From Streptomyces sp. NBC_01244 (lineage in GTDB: Bacteria; Actinomycetota; Actinomycetes; Streptomycetales; Streptomycetaceae): a stretch of 64,000 nucleotides of DNA. Shown piece by piece: positions 1 to 7,948 of the stretch. The notes under the pieces were generated by a model. It made no database searches and had not been told where the DNA came from. It saw only the letters and a list, made by a program, of their open reading frames with translations. Each line of letters opens with the position of its first letter. The stretch's first letter is position 1. Made by a program: the position numbers and the translations under genes. Location of the stretch: contig NZ_CP108488.1 of the NCBI RefSeq assembly GCF_035987325.1, positions 5,022,001-5,086,000 of the forward strand, in the 5' to 3' direction.

Positions 1-442
1 AGGAGTCGGCGGCGCCGGCCGGGCGGGCCTGGTCCAGGATGTACGCCGCCTGCTCGGCGGCTTCGGTGACGGCGGCCGCGGCGGCCCGTACGACACCGAG
101 CGGGACCCCGGAGACGCGGGCGGTGATCCGCTCGTGGGCGGCGGGGTCCAGGCCGCCGATGGTGTCCTCGGCGAAGATCCGGCCGGCCCGGGCGAGCAGC
201 GCGAACCGCTCCGCGGCGGGCGGCGGGGAGGCGGCCCGCAGGGCTGCCATGGTGCGCCGCACGTACAGCCGGGGCACCAGGCCGAGGGTGGCGGCGGGGC
301 GGCCGGCGACATCGGTGAGCGTGATCCGGTTGCGGGCGCGGAAGGTCCCCGAGGGCCCGAGGGCGTCCAGGGCGGGCAGCGTGTCCAGGGTGTCCGGCAC
401 GGGCGGCGCGGGCGGCGCGGGCGGCTCTTCGGGGGCGGCCAT
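1..442 (-). CDS. LuxC-like acyl-CoA/acyl-protein reductase, N-terminal part (cut by window edge)
   Basis: The gene starts at ATG 440-442 and runs off the left edge, so only about 147 residues are visible. They resemble the N-terminal part of LuxC-type acyl reductases of the aldehyde dehydrogenase superfamily, with a segment reading FAEDTIGGLDP and then VSGVPLGVVRAA. Its start overlaps the stop of the adenylating enzyme gene upstream (TGATG), so the two are translationally coupled. A LuxE/EhpF-type activator beside a LuxC-type reductase normally reduces a carboxylic acid to an aldehyde with NADPH. I infer that role here, probably on a chorismate-derived aromatic acid. The catalytic cysteine would lie outside the window, so activity cannot be judged. 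Confidence 0.6.
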   Translation of the reverse strand, partial: MAAPEEPPAPPAPPVPDTLDTLPALDALGPSGTFRARNRITLTDVAGRPAATLGLVPRLYVRRTMAALRAASPPPAAERFALLARAGRIFAEDTIGGLDPAAHERITARVSGVPLGVVRAAAAAVTEAAEQAAYILDQARPAGAADS

Positions 443-1512
443 CAGTAGACCCCTTCGATCACGGTCTCGTTGTCGAACTCCCTGACCGGCGCGATGTCCG
501 CGACCGAGTCCCCGGTCTGCTCCGCGCCGTGCGGGGGCCGGATCCGGGTGGCGTGGTCCCGCTCCAGGTTGTTCGGCATGAGCAGGCTCCGGCTCACGTG
601 GTGCATGACCACCTGGCCGCGCTCCCCGTACGCGACGGGCCGCCGGGTCTCGGGGTCGACCACCGACAGCGTCATGTAGGGCGAGTACGGGTCGTACACG
701 CACGGGTCGTCGTGTCCGAGCCCCGGCCGCTCGCCGGCGTTGCCGAGGATCATCGTGCTGCCGTACCCGCTGTAGAGGACGGTGTCCGGGAAGACCTCCG
801 TGCGGTACAGGTACCGGCTGTCGGCGTCCATCTGGGTGCCCACCCAGTTGATCGCCCGCACCTTCTCGTTGACCAGCTCCGCCAGCTCCGTGTCGGCCGC
901 GATCCGCTCCAGCACGGGCGGGGTGCACATGAGCACCCCGATGTCCTGGCTGCGCAGCACGTACCGCACCTGGTCCAGGATGTGCTCGGCGTACGCCCCG
1001 GCCCCGGCGGTGTCGCCGCGTGCGATGAGCTTCTTCACCCAGCGCGGGTCGAGGTCCACACCGAAGGTGAGGCCGCCCCGGTGGGCGGTCTGCCGTTTGA
1101 TGATGTCGCCGACCATGTGGGGGCCCGAGGGCACCACCGAGAGCCAGTTCACCCCCTGCGGGACCCCGTGCGCGTCGAGTTGGGCGCTGCTCCATTCGAC
1201 GAGGCGGTCCAGCCAGTCCCGCAGCAGCACGATCCGCTTCGGGGCGCCGGTGGTGCCACCGCTCTCGTACACGCCCACGACGTCGGGGCGTTCGCCGTAG
1301 CCGCGCGGGATCAGGTCCTCGGCGCGTACGTCGCGCAGCTCGCCGGCGTAGTTGGGGAAGCGGGTGAGGTCGGCGAAGGTGCGGATGTCGGTCAGCGGGT
1401 CGAAATCCAGGTCCCGGACCCGGTCCAGCCAGAACGGAGAGCCGGTCTCGGGGGAGAAGTGCCAGCGCATGGCGGAGCGCAGGAACTCCTCGGGGTCTTC
1501 CGTGGGGAACAC
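442..1512 (-). CDS. EhpF/LuxE-like adenylate-forming enzyme (ANL superfamily, no C-terminal lid)
   Basis: This 356-residue protein carries the ANL phosphate-binding signature ESGGTTGAPKRI at about residues 100-111. It has an adenine-side motif around YSGYGSTMI and ends without the roughly 100-residue mobile lid of acyl-CoA ligases. That short form is known for EhpF, the phenazine-dicarboxylate adenylating protein, and for LuxE-like acyl-protein synthetases. The start is GTG 1510-1512, chosen because AGGAG lies six bases upstream; the frame is open further upstream but that part is antisense-like and overlaps the NAT gene. The stop overlaps the start of the LuxC-like gene. I infer that it activates an aromatic carboxylate, such as 3-hydroxyanthranilate or a derivative, for reduction. 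The substrate is unknown. Confidence 0.72.
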   Translation of the reverse strand: MFPTEDPEEFLRSAMRWHFSPETGSPFWLDRVRDLDFDPLTDIRTFADLTRFPNYAGELRDVRAEDLIPRGYGERPDVVGVYESGGTTGAPKRIVLLRDWLDRLVEWSSAQLDAHGVPQGVNWLSVVPSGPHMVGDIIKRQTAHRGGLTFGVDLDPRWVKKLIARGDTAGAGAYAEHILDQVRYVLRSQDIGVLMCTPPVLERIAADTELAELVNEKVRAINWVGTQMDADSRYLYRTEVFPDTVLYSGYGSTMILGNAGERPGLGHDDPCVYDPYSPYMTLSVVDPETRRPVAYGERGQVVMHHVSRSLLMPNNLERDHATRIRPPHGAEQTGDSVADIAPVREFDNETVIEGVY

Positions 1513-1562
1513 GGTGCTCCTGAGGGGTGGGGAGAGCGGGGAGGGATGGGGGAGGGCGCCGG

Positions 1563-2378
1563 TCAGGACGCGCCCAGCCGGACCGCGCCGGCCGCGTCCA
1601 CGTCGAGGTCCGGCGGGATCTCGTCGAGCTCGATGCCGAAGTGCTCGCGGTAGGTCTCGATCACCTGGGAGTCGTCGTCGAGGCGCTCGGAGAACCGGTC
1701 GGCCCCCACCTGGCGCAGCAGGGTGCGGCCGATCAGGGTGACCCGGCCGTCCTCGGTCGGCAGGGAACACAACTGGCTCTGCAGGAACGGCGATTCCGCG
1801 CTGGTGCGGTACCACCACAGGGTGGCCCGCAGGTCCTCGACGGCGATCGGGCGGGGCTCCACGCGGTACTGCGCATGGGTGTTCATGAAGAGCTCGTGGC
1901 CGCCGTCGGGCAGCGGCGCGAGCCGGTAGACCCCGTGCGGGTCCCGCTGGTCGGCGCGGGTGTCGAGGGACAGCGGGTGGCGGCTGTTGCGGCCGAAGCC
2001 GACGTCGACGAGCCAGTCCCCTTCCGCGGTGCGCACGCGCAGCACCACGTGGCCGAGCGGGACGCCGAGCACCCCGTCGATCCAGACCCGGGCCGGCAGC
2101 AGCTCCACGTCGAAGCCGAGGGCCCGCAGCAGGTGGGCGAAGGAGGGGTTGACCTCGTAGCAGCCGCCGCCGCGGCGTTCGTAGACGATCTTGTGGACGA
2201 TGGTGTGGTCGAGGCGGATCGGCTTGCCCGCGTAGTAGTGCAGGTTCTCGAACGGCACGCTCAGCACGTGCCGTTCCTGGAGGTCGCGCAGGGCGGCGGC
2301 ATCCGGCCGGACCGGGTGCGCGGCCCCGATGCGGGCCAGGTAGGCGTCCACCAGCTCCGGATCGAGCGTCTCGGACAT
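1563..2378 (-). CDS. Arylamine N-acetyltransferase family protein (putative amide synthase)
   Basis: The 271-residue protein has the NAT fold with its Cys-His-Asp triad intact: C73 in RGGGCYEVN, H110 in PLGHVVLRV and D125 in WLVDVGFG. NAT enzymes transfer an acyl group from CoA or a carrier protein to an aromatic amine. In ansamycin clusters a NAT homologue (RifF type) closes the amide bond. I chose ATG 2376-2378 because GGAGGA lies nine bases upstream; a GTG at 2406-2408 overlapping the KAS III stop is the alternative and adds ten residues. It lies between KAS III and the adenylating enzyme. With 3-hydroxyanthranilate as the predicted amine, N-acylation of that amine is a reasonable inference. 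A second NAT paralogue lies at 27,263-28,108. Confidence 0.85.
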   Translation of the reverse strand: MSETLDPELVDAYLARIGAAHPVRPDAAALRDLQERHVLSVPFENLHYYAGKPIRLDHTIVHKIVYERRGGGCYEVNPSFAHLLRALGFDVELLPARVWIDGVLGVPLGHVVLRVRTAEGDWLVDVGFGRNSRHPLSLDTRADQRDPHGVYRLAPLPDGGHELFMNTHAQYRVEPRPIAVEDLRATLWWYRTSAESPFLQSQLCSLPTEDGRVTLIGRTLLRQVGADRFSERLDDDSQVIETYREHFGIELDEIPPDLDVDAAGAVRLGAS

Positions 2379-2404
2379 ACGGGGCCTTCCTCCGCCGGTC
2401 CGGT

Positions 2405-3418
2405 TCACCAGCGCAGCAGGGTGAGCCCCATGGTCATGCCGCCGCCGAACGCGGCGAGCAGCACGAGGTCACCGGCGGCGAGGGCACCGGACCTGGCGGT
2501 CAGATCGAGGGTGAGTGGGACGGAGGCGGCCCCCGTGTTCCCGTACGCGGCGAAGGAGCCCCGGGTACGGTCGGCGGGGATGCCGAGGCCGGCGGCGAGC
2601 TCTTCGAGCATCCGGCCGTTGCCCTGGTGGGGGACGAAGTGCGCGAGGTCGGCGGGCCGCACCCCGCAGTCGGCGAGGAACCGGGCCACGGCGGGCACCA
2701 CCTCGGCCGCGACGAAGTCCCGTACCCCGCGCCCGTTCATCGTGAACCGGTGCTCGCCGCGGGCCAGGGTCTGCGCCGAGGACGGCAGCCGGCTGCCGCC
2801 CGCGGCGACCCCGACGAGTTCCCGCTCGGCGCCGAAGGAGGCCAGCCGCGAGGCGATCAGGCCCCGCCCGGATTCCGGCCGCACGGGGCCGAGCACCACC
2901 GCGCCCGCGCCGTCGCCGAAGAGCACGACGGTGCGCCGGTCGGCGGGGTCCAGGATGCGGGAGTAGACGTCGGCGCCGATGACGAGGGCGTGGCCGGCGC
3001 CGCCGGAGGTCCGCAGCAGTCCTTCGGCGGTGGCCAGGGCGAACGCGAAGCCGCTGCACACCGCGTTGACGTCGAAGGCGGCGGTGCCGTGGCCGATGCC
3101 CAGCTCGTCGGCGACGAAGCAGGCGGTCGCGGGCTGCGGGCTGTCGGGGGTGGAGGTGCCCAGCACGATCAGCGAGAGGTCGCGGGCGCGCAGCCCGGCG
3201 TCCTGGAGCGCGGCCCGGGCGGCCTGGACGGCCAGGTCTCCGGTGGCCTCGTCGGGTTTGGCCCAACGCCGCTGCCGGATGGCCGTCTTGGCGTGGATCC
3301 AGGCGTCGTCGACACCGGCCTCCGCGCCCGCCTCGTCGTTGGTGACGATGCGGGACGGGGTGGCCGATCCGGTGCCCAGGATGCCGATCCGGCGGGCCGC
3401 TGCCCTCGTGGTCAGCAC
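2405..3418 (-). CDS. 3-oxoacyl-ACP synthase III (KAS III/FabH-like)
   Basis: This 337-residue thiolase-fold enzyme keeps the FabH triad: C121 in [10 protein letters not shown]264 in [10 protein letters not shown] and N294 in AYGNTGAAS. The [10 protein letters not shown] and C-terminal GGGMTMG loops are also normal. KAS III enzymes condense an acyl-CoA starter with malonyl-ACP, and cluster-borne relatives can also act as acyltransferases making esters or amides. The start is GTG 3416-3418, which overlaps the stop of the dehydroquinase gene; the 3' end meets the NAT region. Because a 2-oxoacid dehydrogenase set lies in the same cluster, a branched or unusual acyl-CoA starter made by that complex is a plausible substrate. 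That link is inference only. Confidence 0.88.
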   Translation of the reverse strand: MLTTRAAARRIGILGTGSATPSRIVTNDEAGAEAGVDDAWIHAKTAIRQRRWAKPDEATGDLAVQAARAALQDAGLRARDLSLIVLGTSTPDSPQPATACFVADELGIGHGTAAFDVNAVCSGFAFALATAEGLLRTSGGAGHALVIGADVYSRILDPADRRTVVLFGDGAGAVVLGPVRPESGRGLIASRLASFGAERELVGVAAGGSRLPSSAQTLARGEHRFTMNGRGVRDFVAAEVVPAVARFLADCGVRPADLAHFVPHQGNGRMLEELAAGLGIPADRTRGSFAAYGNTGAASVPLTLDLTARSGALAAGDLVLLAAFGGGMTMGLTLLRW

Positions 3419-3942
3419 GGGCCGTGCACCTCCCGGGCCACGGCGTGCAGCGCGAGCCGGTAGGAGCCGGCGCCGAGGCCCGAGATCGTCCCGCTCGCCA
3501 CCGGGGAGATCACCGAGCGGTGGCGGAACTCCTCGCGGGCGTACGGGTTGGAGAGGTGGACCTCGATGAGCGGCGCGGTCCGCTGGGCGGCGGCGTCGCG
3601 CAGGGCGTACGAGTAGTGGGTGAAGGCGGCGGGGTTGAGGACGACGGGGATCTCGCCGTCGGCGGCCTCGTGCAGCCAGCGCACCAGGTCGGCCTCGGCG
3701 TCGCTCTGGCGGACCTCGACGTCCAGGCCCAGTTCCCGGCCGGTCCGGCGGCAGCTCTCGGCCAGCTCCTCATGGCTTCCGGCGCCGTAGATGCCGGGCT
3801 CGCGGCGGCCCAGCCGGCCCAGATTGGGCCCGTTGATCACCAGGACGGGAACCGGGGCAACCGGGGCGGCGGGGACGGCCGGGACGACGGGATCGGCTGG
3901 GGAACCGGCGGAACCGGTGGAACCGGCGGAACCGGCGGTCAT
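3412..3942 (-). CDS. aroQ: 3-dehydroquinate dehydratase, type II
   Basis: This enzyme converts 3-dehydroquinate to 3-dehydroshikimate, step three of the shikimate pathway. After a low-complexity Ala/Gly/Ser/Pro N-terminus of about 30 residues come the type II motifs [20 protein letters not shown] (with catalytic Tyr), [15 protein letters not shown] (with catalytic His), and EVHLSN. The segment [16 protein letters not shown] closes the active site. The mature core is about 145 residues, the usual size, in a 176-residue product. ATG 3940-3942 overlaps the chorismate synthase stop as ATGA, which fixes the start. The repeated GGAACC(GGC/T) DNA near the start encodes the low-complexity tail. It is a cluster-dedicated copy in a run with aroC and aroA. 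Confidence 0.9.
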   Translation of the reverse strand: MTAGSAGSTGSAGSPADPVVPAVPAAPVAPVPVLVINGPNLGRLGRREPGIYGAGSHEELAESCRRTGRELGLDVEVRQSDAEADLVRWLHEAADGEIPVVLNPAAFTHYSYALRDAAAQRTAPLIEVHLSNPYAREEFRHRSVISPVASGTISGLGAGSYRLALHAVAREVHGPC

Positions 3943-5126
3943 CGGATGCGCAGGTGGTCGAGGTAGGACCGGACGTTGCGCCGCGTCTCGGGGACGGAGT
4001 CGCCGCCGAACTTCTCCAGCAGAGCGTCCGCGAGCACCAGGGCCACCATGGCCTCCGCGACGATCCCGGCGGCCGGGACGGCGCACACGTCGGAGCGCTG
4101 GTGGTGGGCGACCGTCGCCTCGCCCGTCGCCACGTCGACGGTCGCCAGCGCGCGCGGCACGGTCGCGATGGGCTTCATCGCGGCCCGTACCCGCAGCAGT
4201 TCACCGGTGGTCAGCCCGCCCTCGGTGCCGCCGGAGCGGCCCGAGGTGCGCTTGAGACCGCCGTCGGTGGAGACGATCTCGTCGTGCGCCTTCGACCCGG
4301 GCACCCGGGCGAGCTCGAAGCCGTCGCCGACCTCCACGCCCTTGATGGCCTGGATGCCCATCAGCGCGGCCGCCAGACGCGCGTCCAGGCGCCGGTCCCA
4401 GTGGACGTGCGAGCCGAGCCCGACGGGCACGCCGTACGCCAGCACCTCGACGACGCCGCCCAGGGTGTCGCCGTCCTTGTGGGCCTGGTCGATCTCCGCG
4501 ACCATCGCCTTGCTCGCGTCCGCGTCCAGGCAGCGCACCGGATCCTCGTCCAGCCGGTCCACGTCGGCCGGCGTCGGGTACACCCCGTACGGGGCCTTCG
4601 CGGCGTTCAGTTCCACCACGTGCGAGACGATCTCGATGCCCGCGGCCTCCTTGAGGAAGGACCGGGCGATCGCGCCGAGCGCGACCCGGGCGGCGGTCTC
4701 CCGGGCGCTGGCGCGCTCCAGGATCGGCCGGGCCTCGTCGAAGCCGTACTTCTGCATCCCGGCGAGGTCGGCGTGACCGGGCCGCGGCCGGGTCAGCGGT
4801 GCGTTGCGGCCCGTCTCCTTCAGCTCCGAGGGGTCCACGGGATCGGCCGACATGACCTTCTCCCACTTGGGCCACTCGCTGTTGCCGACCATGACGGCGA
4901 CCGGGGAGCCCAGCGAACTGCCGTGCCGGACGCCACCGAGGAAGGTGATCTCGTCCTGCTCGAACTTCATCCGCGCCCCGCGGCCGTAGCCGAGCCGGCG
5001 CCGCGCCAGGTGCTCCGCGACCAGGGCGGTGGTGACGGGAACGCCGGCCGGCAGCCCCTCCAGGGTGGCGACCAGCGCGGGCCCGTGGGACTCGCCGGCG
5101 GTCAGCCAGCGCAACCTGCTCAGCAC
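3939..5126 (-). CDS. aroC: Chorismate synthase
   Basis: This enzyme makes chorismate from EPSP using reduced FMN. The 395-residue sequence shows family signatures in order: [18 protein letters not shown] at the N-terminus, [42 protein letters not shown], the [16 protein letters not shown] block, and near the C-terminus [17 protein letters not shown]. Length and motifs are typical of actinobacterial AroC. The start is GTG 5124-5126, six bases after the aroA stop, and the stop overlaps the dehydroquinase start. Its presence in the operon indicates boosted chorismate supply. It is presumably additional to a housekeeping copy elsewhere, which cannot be verified here. Confidence 0.95.
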   Translation of the reverse strand: MLSRLRWLTAGESHGPALVATLEGLPAGVPVTTALVAEHLARRRLGYGRGARMKFEQDEITFLGGVRHGSSLGSPVAVMVGNSEWPKWEKVMSADPVDPSELKETGRNAPLTRPRPGHADLAGMQKYGFDEARPILERASARETAARVALGAIARSFLKEAAGIEIVSHVVELNAAKAPYGVYPTPADVDRLDEDPVRCLDADASKAMVAEIDQAHKDGDTLGGVVEVLAYGVPVGLGSHVHWDRRLDARLAAALMGIQAIKGVEVGDGFELARVPGSKAHDEIVSTDGGLKRTSGRSGGTEGGLTTGELLRVRAAMKPIATVPRALATVDVATGEATVAHHQRSDVCAVPAAGIVAEAMVALVLADALLEKFGGDSVPETRRNVRSYLDHLRIR

Positions 5127-5132
5127 GTTCTC

Positions 5133-6476
5133 TCACTGCTCCTTGTCAAGGCGGATCTGGTACTCGGGGAAGAGCCTGTTCAGCTCGGTGTGGAACTCGG
5201 GGAAGGTCTTGGCCACGCACGCCGGGTCGTCCAGCGTCAGCGGCACGGAACTGCCCAGGCCCAGTACGGCGAACGACATCGCGATGCGGTGGTCGCGATG
5301 GCAGTCGACGACGGCCGGGCGCGGGGTGCCGGGGTGGACGGTGATCCGGTCCGGCCCCTCCTCCACGCGGATCCCGCAGGCCCGCAGGTTCGCGGCCACC
5401 GCGGCGATCCGGTCGGACTCCTTCAGCCGGGCGTGCGCGATCCCGGTGATGGTGACCGGCCCGTCGAAGAGCGGCGCGATGGCGGCCAGGGTCATGAAGG
5501 TGTCGGAGATCTCGCCCATGTCGACGGTGAAACCACCGGTCAGCCGTCCGCCGGCCGGGCCGGTGACGGTGGTCGAGTGCAGGCCGATCTCCACCTCGGC
5601 GCCCGTCAGCTCCAGCACCCGGGCGAACCGCAGGTCCCCCTGGAGGCTGCTGCTGCCCAGACCGGGCACGGTCAGGGTGCGGCCGGTGACGGCCGCCGCC
5701 GCGAAGAAGTACGAGGCGGTCGACGCGTCCGGCTCGATCACCAGGTCCGTCGCCGCGTACCCGCCGGGTCGGACCGTGACCGTACCGGCGTCCTCGCTCA
5801 CGTCCGCGCCGAAGCGCCGCATCAGTGCCAGGGTCATGTCCAGGTACGGGCGGCTCACCAGGCGCGGCACGTCCACCGTGAGCGGGCCGGTCATCAGCGG
5901 GCCGGCCATCAGCAGCCCGCTCAGGTACTGGCTGCTGAGGCCGGAGTCCAGCTCCACGACGCCGCCCGCCAGCCCCCGGGCGGCCACGGTCAGCGGCAGT
6001 CCGCCGTCCGGGCCCGCCGCGACCTCGGCGCCGAGCCGGGTCAGGGCCCGGGTGAGCGGGCCCAGCGGGCGGGCCCGCAACTGCTCGGAGCCGTCGAAGA
6101 CGAAGCTGCCGCGTCCGGTGGCCGCGAAGGGCGGCAGGAAGCGGGCGGCGGTCCCGGCGTCCGCGCACCAGACCCGGCCGGGGGCGTACGGGCCGCCACC
6201 GGTGCCGGTGACCTCCCAGCACTCGTCGGAGGGGGTGGTGGAGGTGCTGATGCCGATCGCGGTCAGGGCCCGCCGGAAGGCGACGGTGTCGTCGCTGACC
6301 AGCGGTGCCCACAGGCCCGAGGTGCCGCGTGCGGCGGCGGCCAGCAGCAGGGCGCGGTTGGTGAGGCTCTTGGATCCCGGGATCCGGGCGGACAGGGCGG
6401 ACGCGGCGGCTGCCGTGTTGGGCGACAAGGTGGCTCCAGGTCGGGACTGGTGGTCAGGACGCGGGGTGCCGGACAC
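5133..6476 (-). CDS. aroA: 3-phosphoshikimate 1-carboxyvinyltransferase (EPSP synthase)
   Basis: This enzyme transfers enolpyruvyl from PEP to shikimate-3-phosphate. The 447-residue protein has the expected landmarks: PGSKSLTNRALLLAA near residue 33, the PEP-site loop DAGTAARFLPPF, SSQYLSGLL, PDASTASYF, ISDTFMTLAAIAP, RLKESDRIAA and DHRIAMSFAVLGLG. The glyphosate-site loop reads DAGTAARF rather than the NAGTAMRP of enterobacterial enzymes, as in other non-enterobacterial lineages. The start is GTG 6474-6476, three bases after the transketolase-domain gene. A distal ATG-rich upstream extension is not needed. It belongs to the minus-strand run chorismate mutase, TK-C domain, aroA, aroC, dehydroquinase. 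Confidence 0.94.
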   Translation of the reverse strand: MSGTPRPDHQSRPGATLSPNTAAAASALSARIPGSKSLTNRALLLAAAARGTSGLWAPLVSDDTVAFRRALTAIGISTSTTPSDECWEVTGTGGGPYAPGRVWCADAGTAARFLPPFAATGRGSFVFDGSEQLRARPLGPLTRALTRLGAEVAAGPDGGLPLTVAARGLAGGVVELDSGLSSQYLSGLLMAGPLMTGPLTVDVPRLVSRPYLDMTLALMRRFGADVSEDAGTVTVRPGGYAATDLVIEPDASTASYFFAAAAVTGRTLTVPGLGSSSLQGDLRFARVLELTGAEVEIGLHSTTVTGPAGGRLTGGFTVDMGEISDTFMTLAAIAPLFDGPVTITGIAHARLKESDRIAAVAANLRACGIRVEEGPDRITVHPGTPRPAVVDCHRDHRIAMSFAVLGLGSSVPLTLDDPACVAKTFPEFHTELNRLFPEYQIRLDKEQ

Positions 6477-6479
6477 CCC

Positions 6480-6914
6480 TCACGACAGGCCCTGGTTGCG
6501 GGCCCTGTGGGCCCGGGCCAGGCCGGCCCGGGCTGCGCTGGCGACGCGGTGGGCGGTCAGCCCGCACTGCTGGTACAGGCTCCGGTAGCTGCCCCAGCGG
6601 CCGAACCGGTCCAGGCTCGCGGTCTGGCCCGCACCGCCGGCCATGGCGTACCAGCCGAGGGCCGAACCGGCCTCGACGGACACCCTGACCGCCGTGTGCG
6701 GGGCCAGGACCGCATCGCGGTAGGCCTGGTCCTGGGCGAGGAACCGGTCGGGGCGGGGAACCGACACCACGCGGGTGCCGATGCCGTCACGCTCCAGGAT
6801 CGCCCGGGCTTCCAGGGCCACGGCGGTCTCACCGCCGGTGGCCACCAGAACCGTCAGGGGTGTACCGCCGGATGCTTCGACGAGGACGTAGCCCCCGCGT
6901 GCTTCATCGCTCAT
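6480..6914 (-). CDS. Stand-alone transketolase C-terminal domain protein
   Basis: The 144-residue product matches only the last domain of transketolase. Residues 20-130 show TVLVATGGETAVALEARA, RVVSVPRPDRFLAQDQAYRD, VSVEAGSALGWYAMAGG and a final DRFG...GLTAHRV segment, as in the C-terminal third of TktA-like enzymes. The thiamine-binding and pyrimidine-binding domains are absent and no reading frame for them lies upstream. The gene is intact, starts at ATG 6912-6914, and ends three bases before aroA. In full-length transketolase this domain does not bear the catalytic residues. Transketolase supplies erythrose-4-phosphate for DAHP synthase, so the placement is suggestive, but a domain alone should not catalyse the reaction. 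A partner outside the window or a regulatory role is possible. Confidence 0.78.
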   Translation of the reverse strand: MSDEARGGYVLVEASGGTPLTVLVATGGETAVALEARAILERDGIGTRVVSVPRPDRFLAQDQAYRDAVLAPHTAVRVSVEAGSALGWYAMAGGAGQTASLDRFGRWGSYRSLYQQCGLTAHRVASAARAGLARAHRARNQGLS

Positions 6915-7058
6915 GGTGGTACGGCTCCTTGCCGGTTCCGGTGCGGGACGCTGCCCGCCGGGTCATCGTGGGACAGCGGGGCGGGCCCCTTCAACGGGCC
7001 GTGCGCCGTCTCGTCAGGTCGCGCCCCGGGTACGTCAGGTGCGCGCCGGGCGCGACGA

Positions 7059-7379
7059 TCAGTCCTGGCCCCGGCCCAGTTCGAGGAGCACGCGGGCGAT
7101 CGCCTCGCCGGAGCTGCCCAGTTCACGCTCGTAGGTGCCGAGGATCTGCTCCTCGCGGTAGTACACGATGCGCGGGCCGCCGGCCCCCATCCGGGCCTTC
7201 TGGACCCGGCTGGAGATCTGGATCCGCTCCTTGATCAGTGAGATCAGGCGGCGGTCGACCTCGTCGATGTCGCTCCGGTGCGCGAGGACGGCCTGCACGG
7301 CCCGGGCGGCGTTGCCGGCGTCGCTGCGGACCCCGGTGAGCAGGCTCGTGCCGCTGATCGGACTCATGTCGACGGACAT
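7059..7379 (-). CDS. Chorismate mutase, AroQ (all-helical) class
   Basis: This is a 106-residue one-domain mutase converting chorismate to prephenate. The helical signature is present: RSDIDEVDRRLISLIKERI, then SRVQKARM carrying the active-site Lys, and YYREEQILGTYE with the Arg/Glu pair. There is no prephenate dehydratase or dehydrogenase domain and no signal peptide. ATG 7377-7379 is preceded by GGGAG; its first bases overlap the end of the TetR gene. With PhzE in the same cluster, chorismate has two fates here: ADIC for the aminobenzoate branch and prephenate for an arylpyruvate branch. The second could feed the neighbouring oxoacid dehydrogenase, which is inference. Confidence 0.88.
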   Translation of the reverse strand: MSVDMSPISGTSLLTGVRSDAGNAARAVQAVLAHRSDIDEVDRRLISLIKERIQISSRVQKARMGAGGPRIVYYREEQILGTYERELGSSGEAIARVLLELGRGQD

Positions 7380-7948
7380 ACGGAACTCCCTGGAAGGATC
7401 GGTGTGCGGTACTCGCGCAGCCCGCCGAGGGCGAGGGCGACGAGCACGTCGATGGGCACGGTGGTGGACCGCCGGGCGAGGGCGGAGCCGATGGTGTCGA
7501 GCAGCAGCCCGGCGCACAGGTCCGGCGGCAGGTCCTGCCGTACGGTCCCTTCGTCCGCGGCACGCCGGATCAGCTCGGCGACGCGGCGCTCGATGTCGGT
7601 GCGCGCCCCTGCCGCGGACCATCCGTCCGGGCCCAGGAGCAGCTGGATGCAGGGCAGTTCGCGGTCCGGCCGGTCGGGCACGGCACGTACGAACGATTCG
7701 AGCCGGCCGAACGCGGTGCGGCTCGGCGAGGCGGGGTGCAGGGCGGTGAGGAGCATGCCGTGGGCGCGGCCGAGGGCCAGCTCCAGCAGCTCTTCCTTGC
7801 TCTGCACGTGGTGGTAGAGGCTTGATTTGCGGATGCCGATCCGATCGGCGAGGAGCCCCATGCCGGACGCCGCGAAGCCCTTCTCGTTGAAGAGCAGGAC
7901 GGCCTCGCCCAGCAGGGTCTCGCGGGTGTTCGGCCGGCCGTCGCTCAC
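7364..7948 (-). CDS. TetR/AcrR family transcriptional regulator
   Basis: A 194-residue protein with a TetR-type N-terminal helix-turn-helix: TRETLLGEAVLLFNEKGF followed by GMGLLADRIGIRKSSLYHHV and QSKEELLELAL. The C-terminal half is a variable all-helical ligand-binding domain with no clear family match. The GTG start (7946-7948) overlaps the E2 stop as GTGA, and the 3' end overlaps the chorismate mutase start, so it is embedded in the biosynthetic operon rather than divergent from an exporter. It may sense a pathway intermediate; the target is unknown. Confidence 0.9.
   Translation of the reverse strand: MSDGRPNTRETLLGEAVLLFNEKGFAASGMGLLADRIGIRKSSLYHHVQSKEELLELALGRAHGMLLTALHPASPSRTAFGRLESFVRAVPDRPDRELPCIQLLLGPDGWSAAGARTDIERRVAELIRRAADEGTVRQDLPPDLCAGLLLDTIGSALARRSTTVPIDVLVALALGGLREYRTPILPGSSVCPST

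Noticed and set aside
3890..3945. Tandem GGAACCGG repeats as a regulatory array
   Set aside because: They lie in frame within the dehydroquinase N-terminus and encode its Ala/Gly/Ser/Pro tail, so coding low complexity explains them.
3954..7241. A plus-strand open frame of more than 1,000 codons opposite aroC, aroA and neighbours
   Set aside because: It is antisense to well-supported shikimate genes, is rich in Gly, Arg, Val and His as expected from GC-rich complement, and shows no domain.
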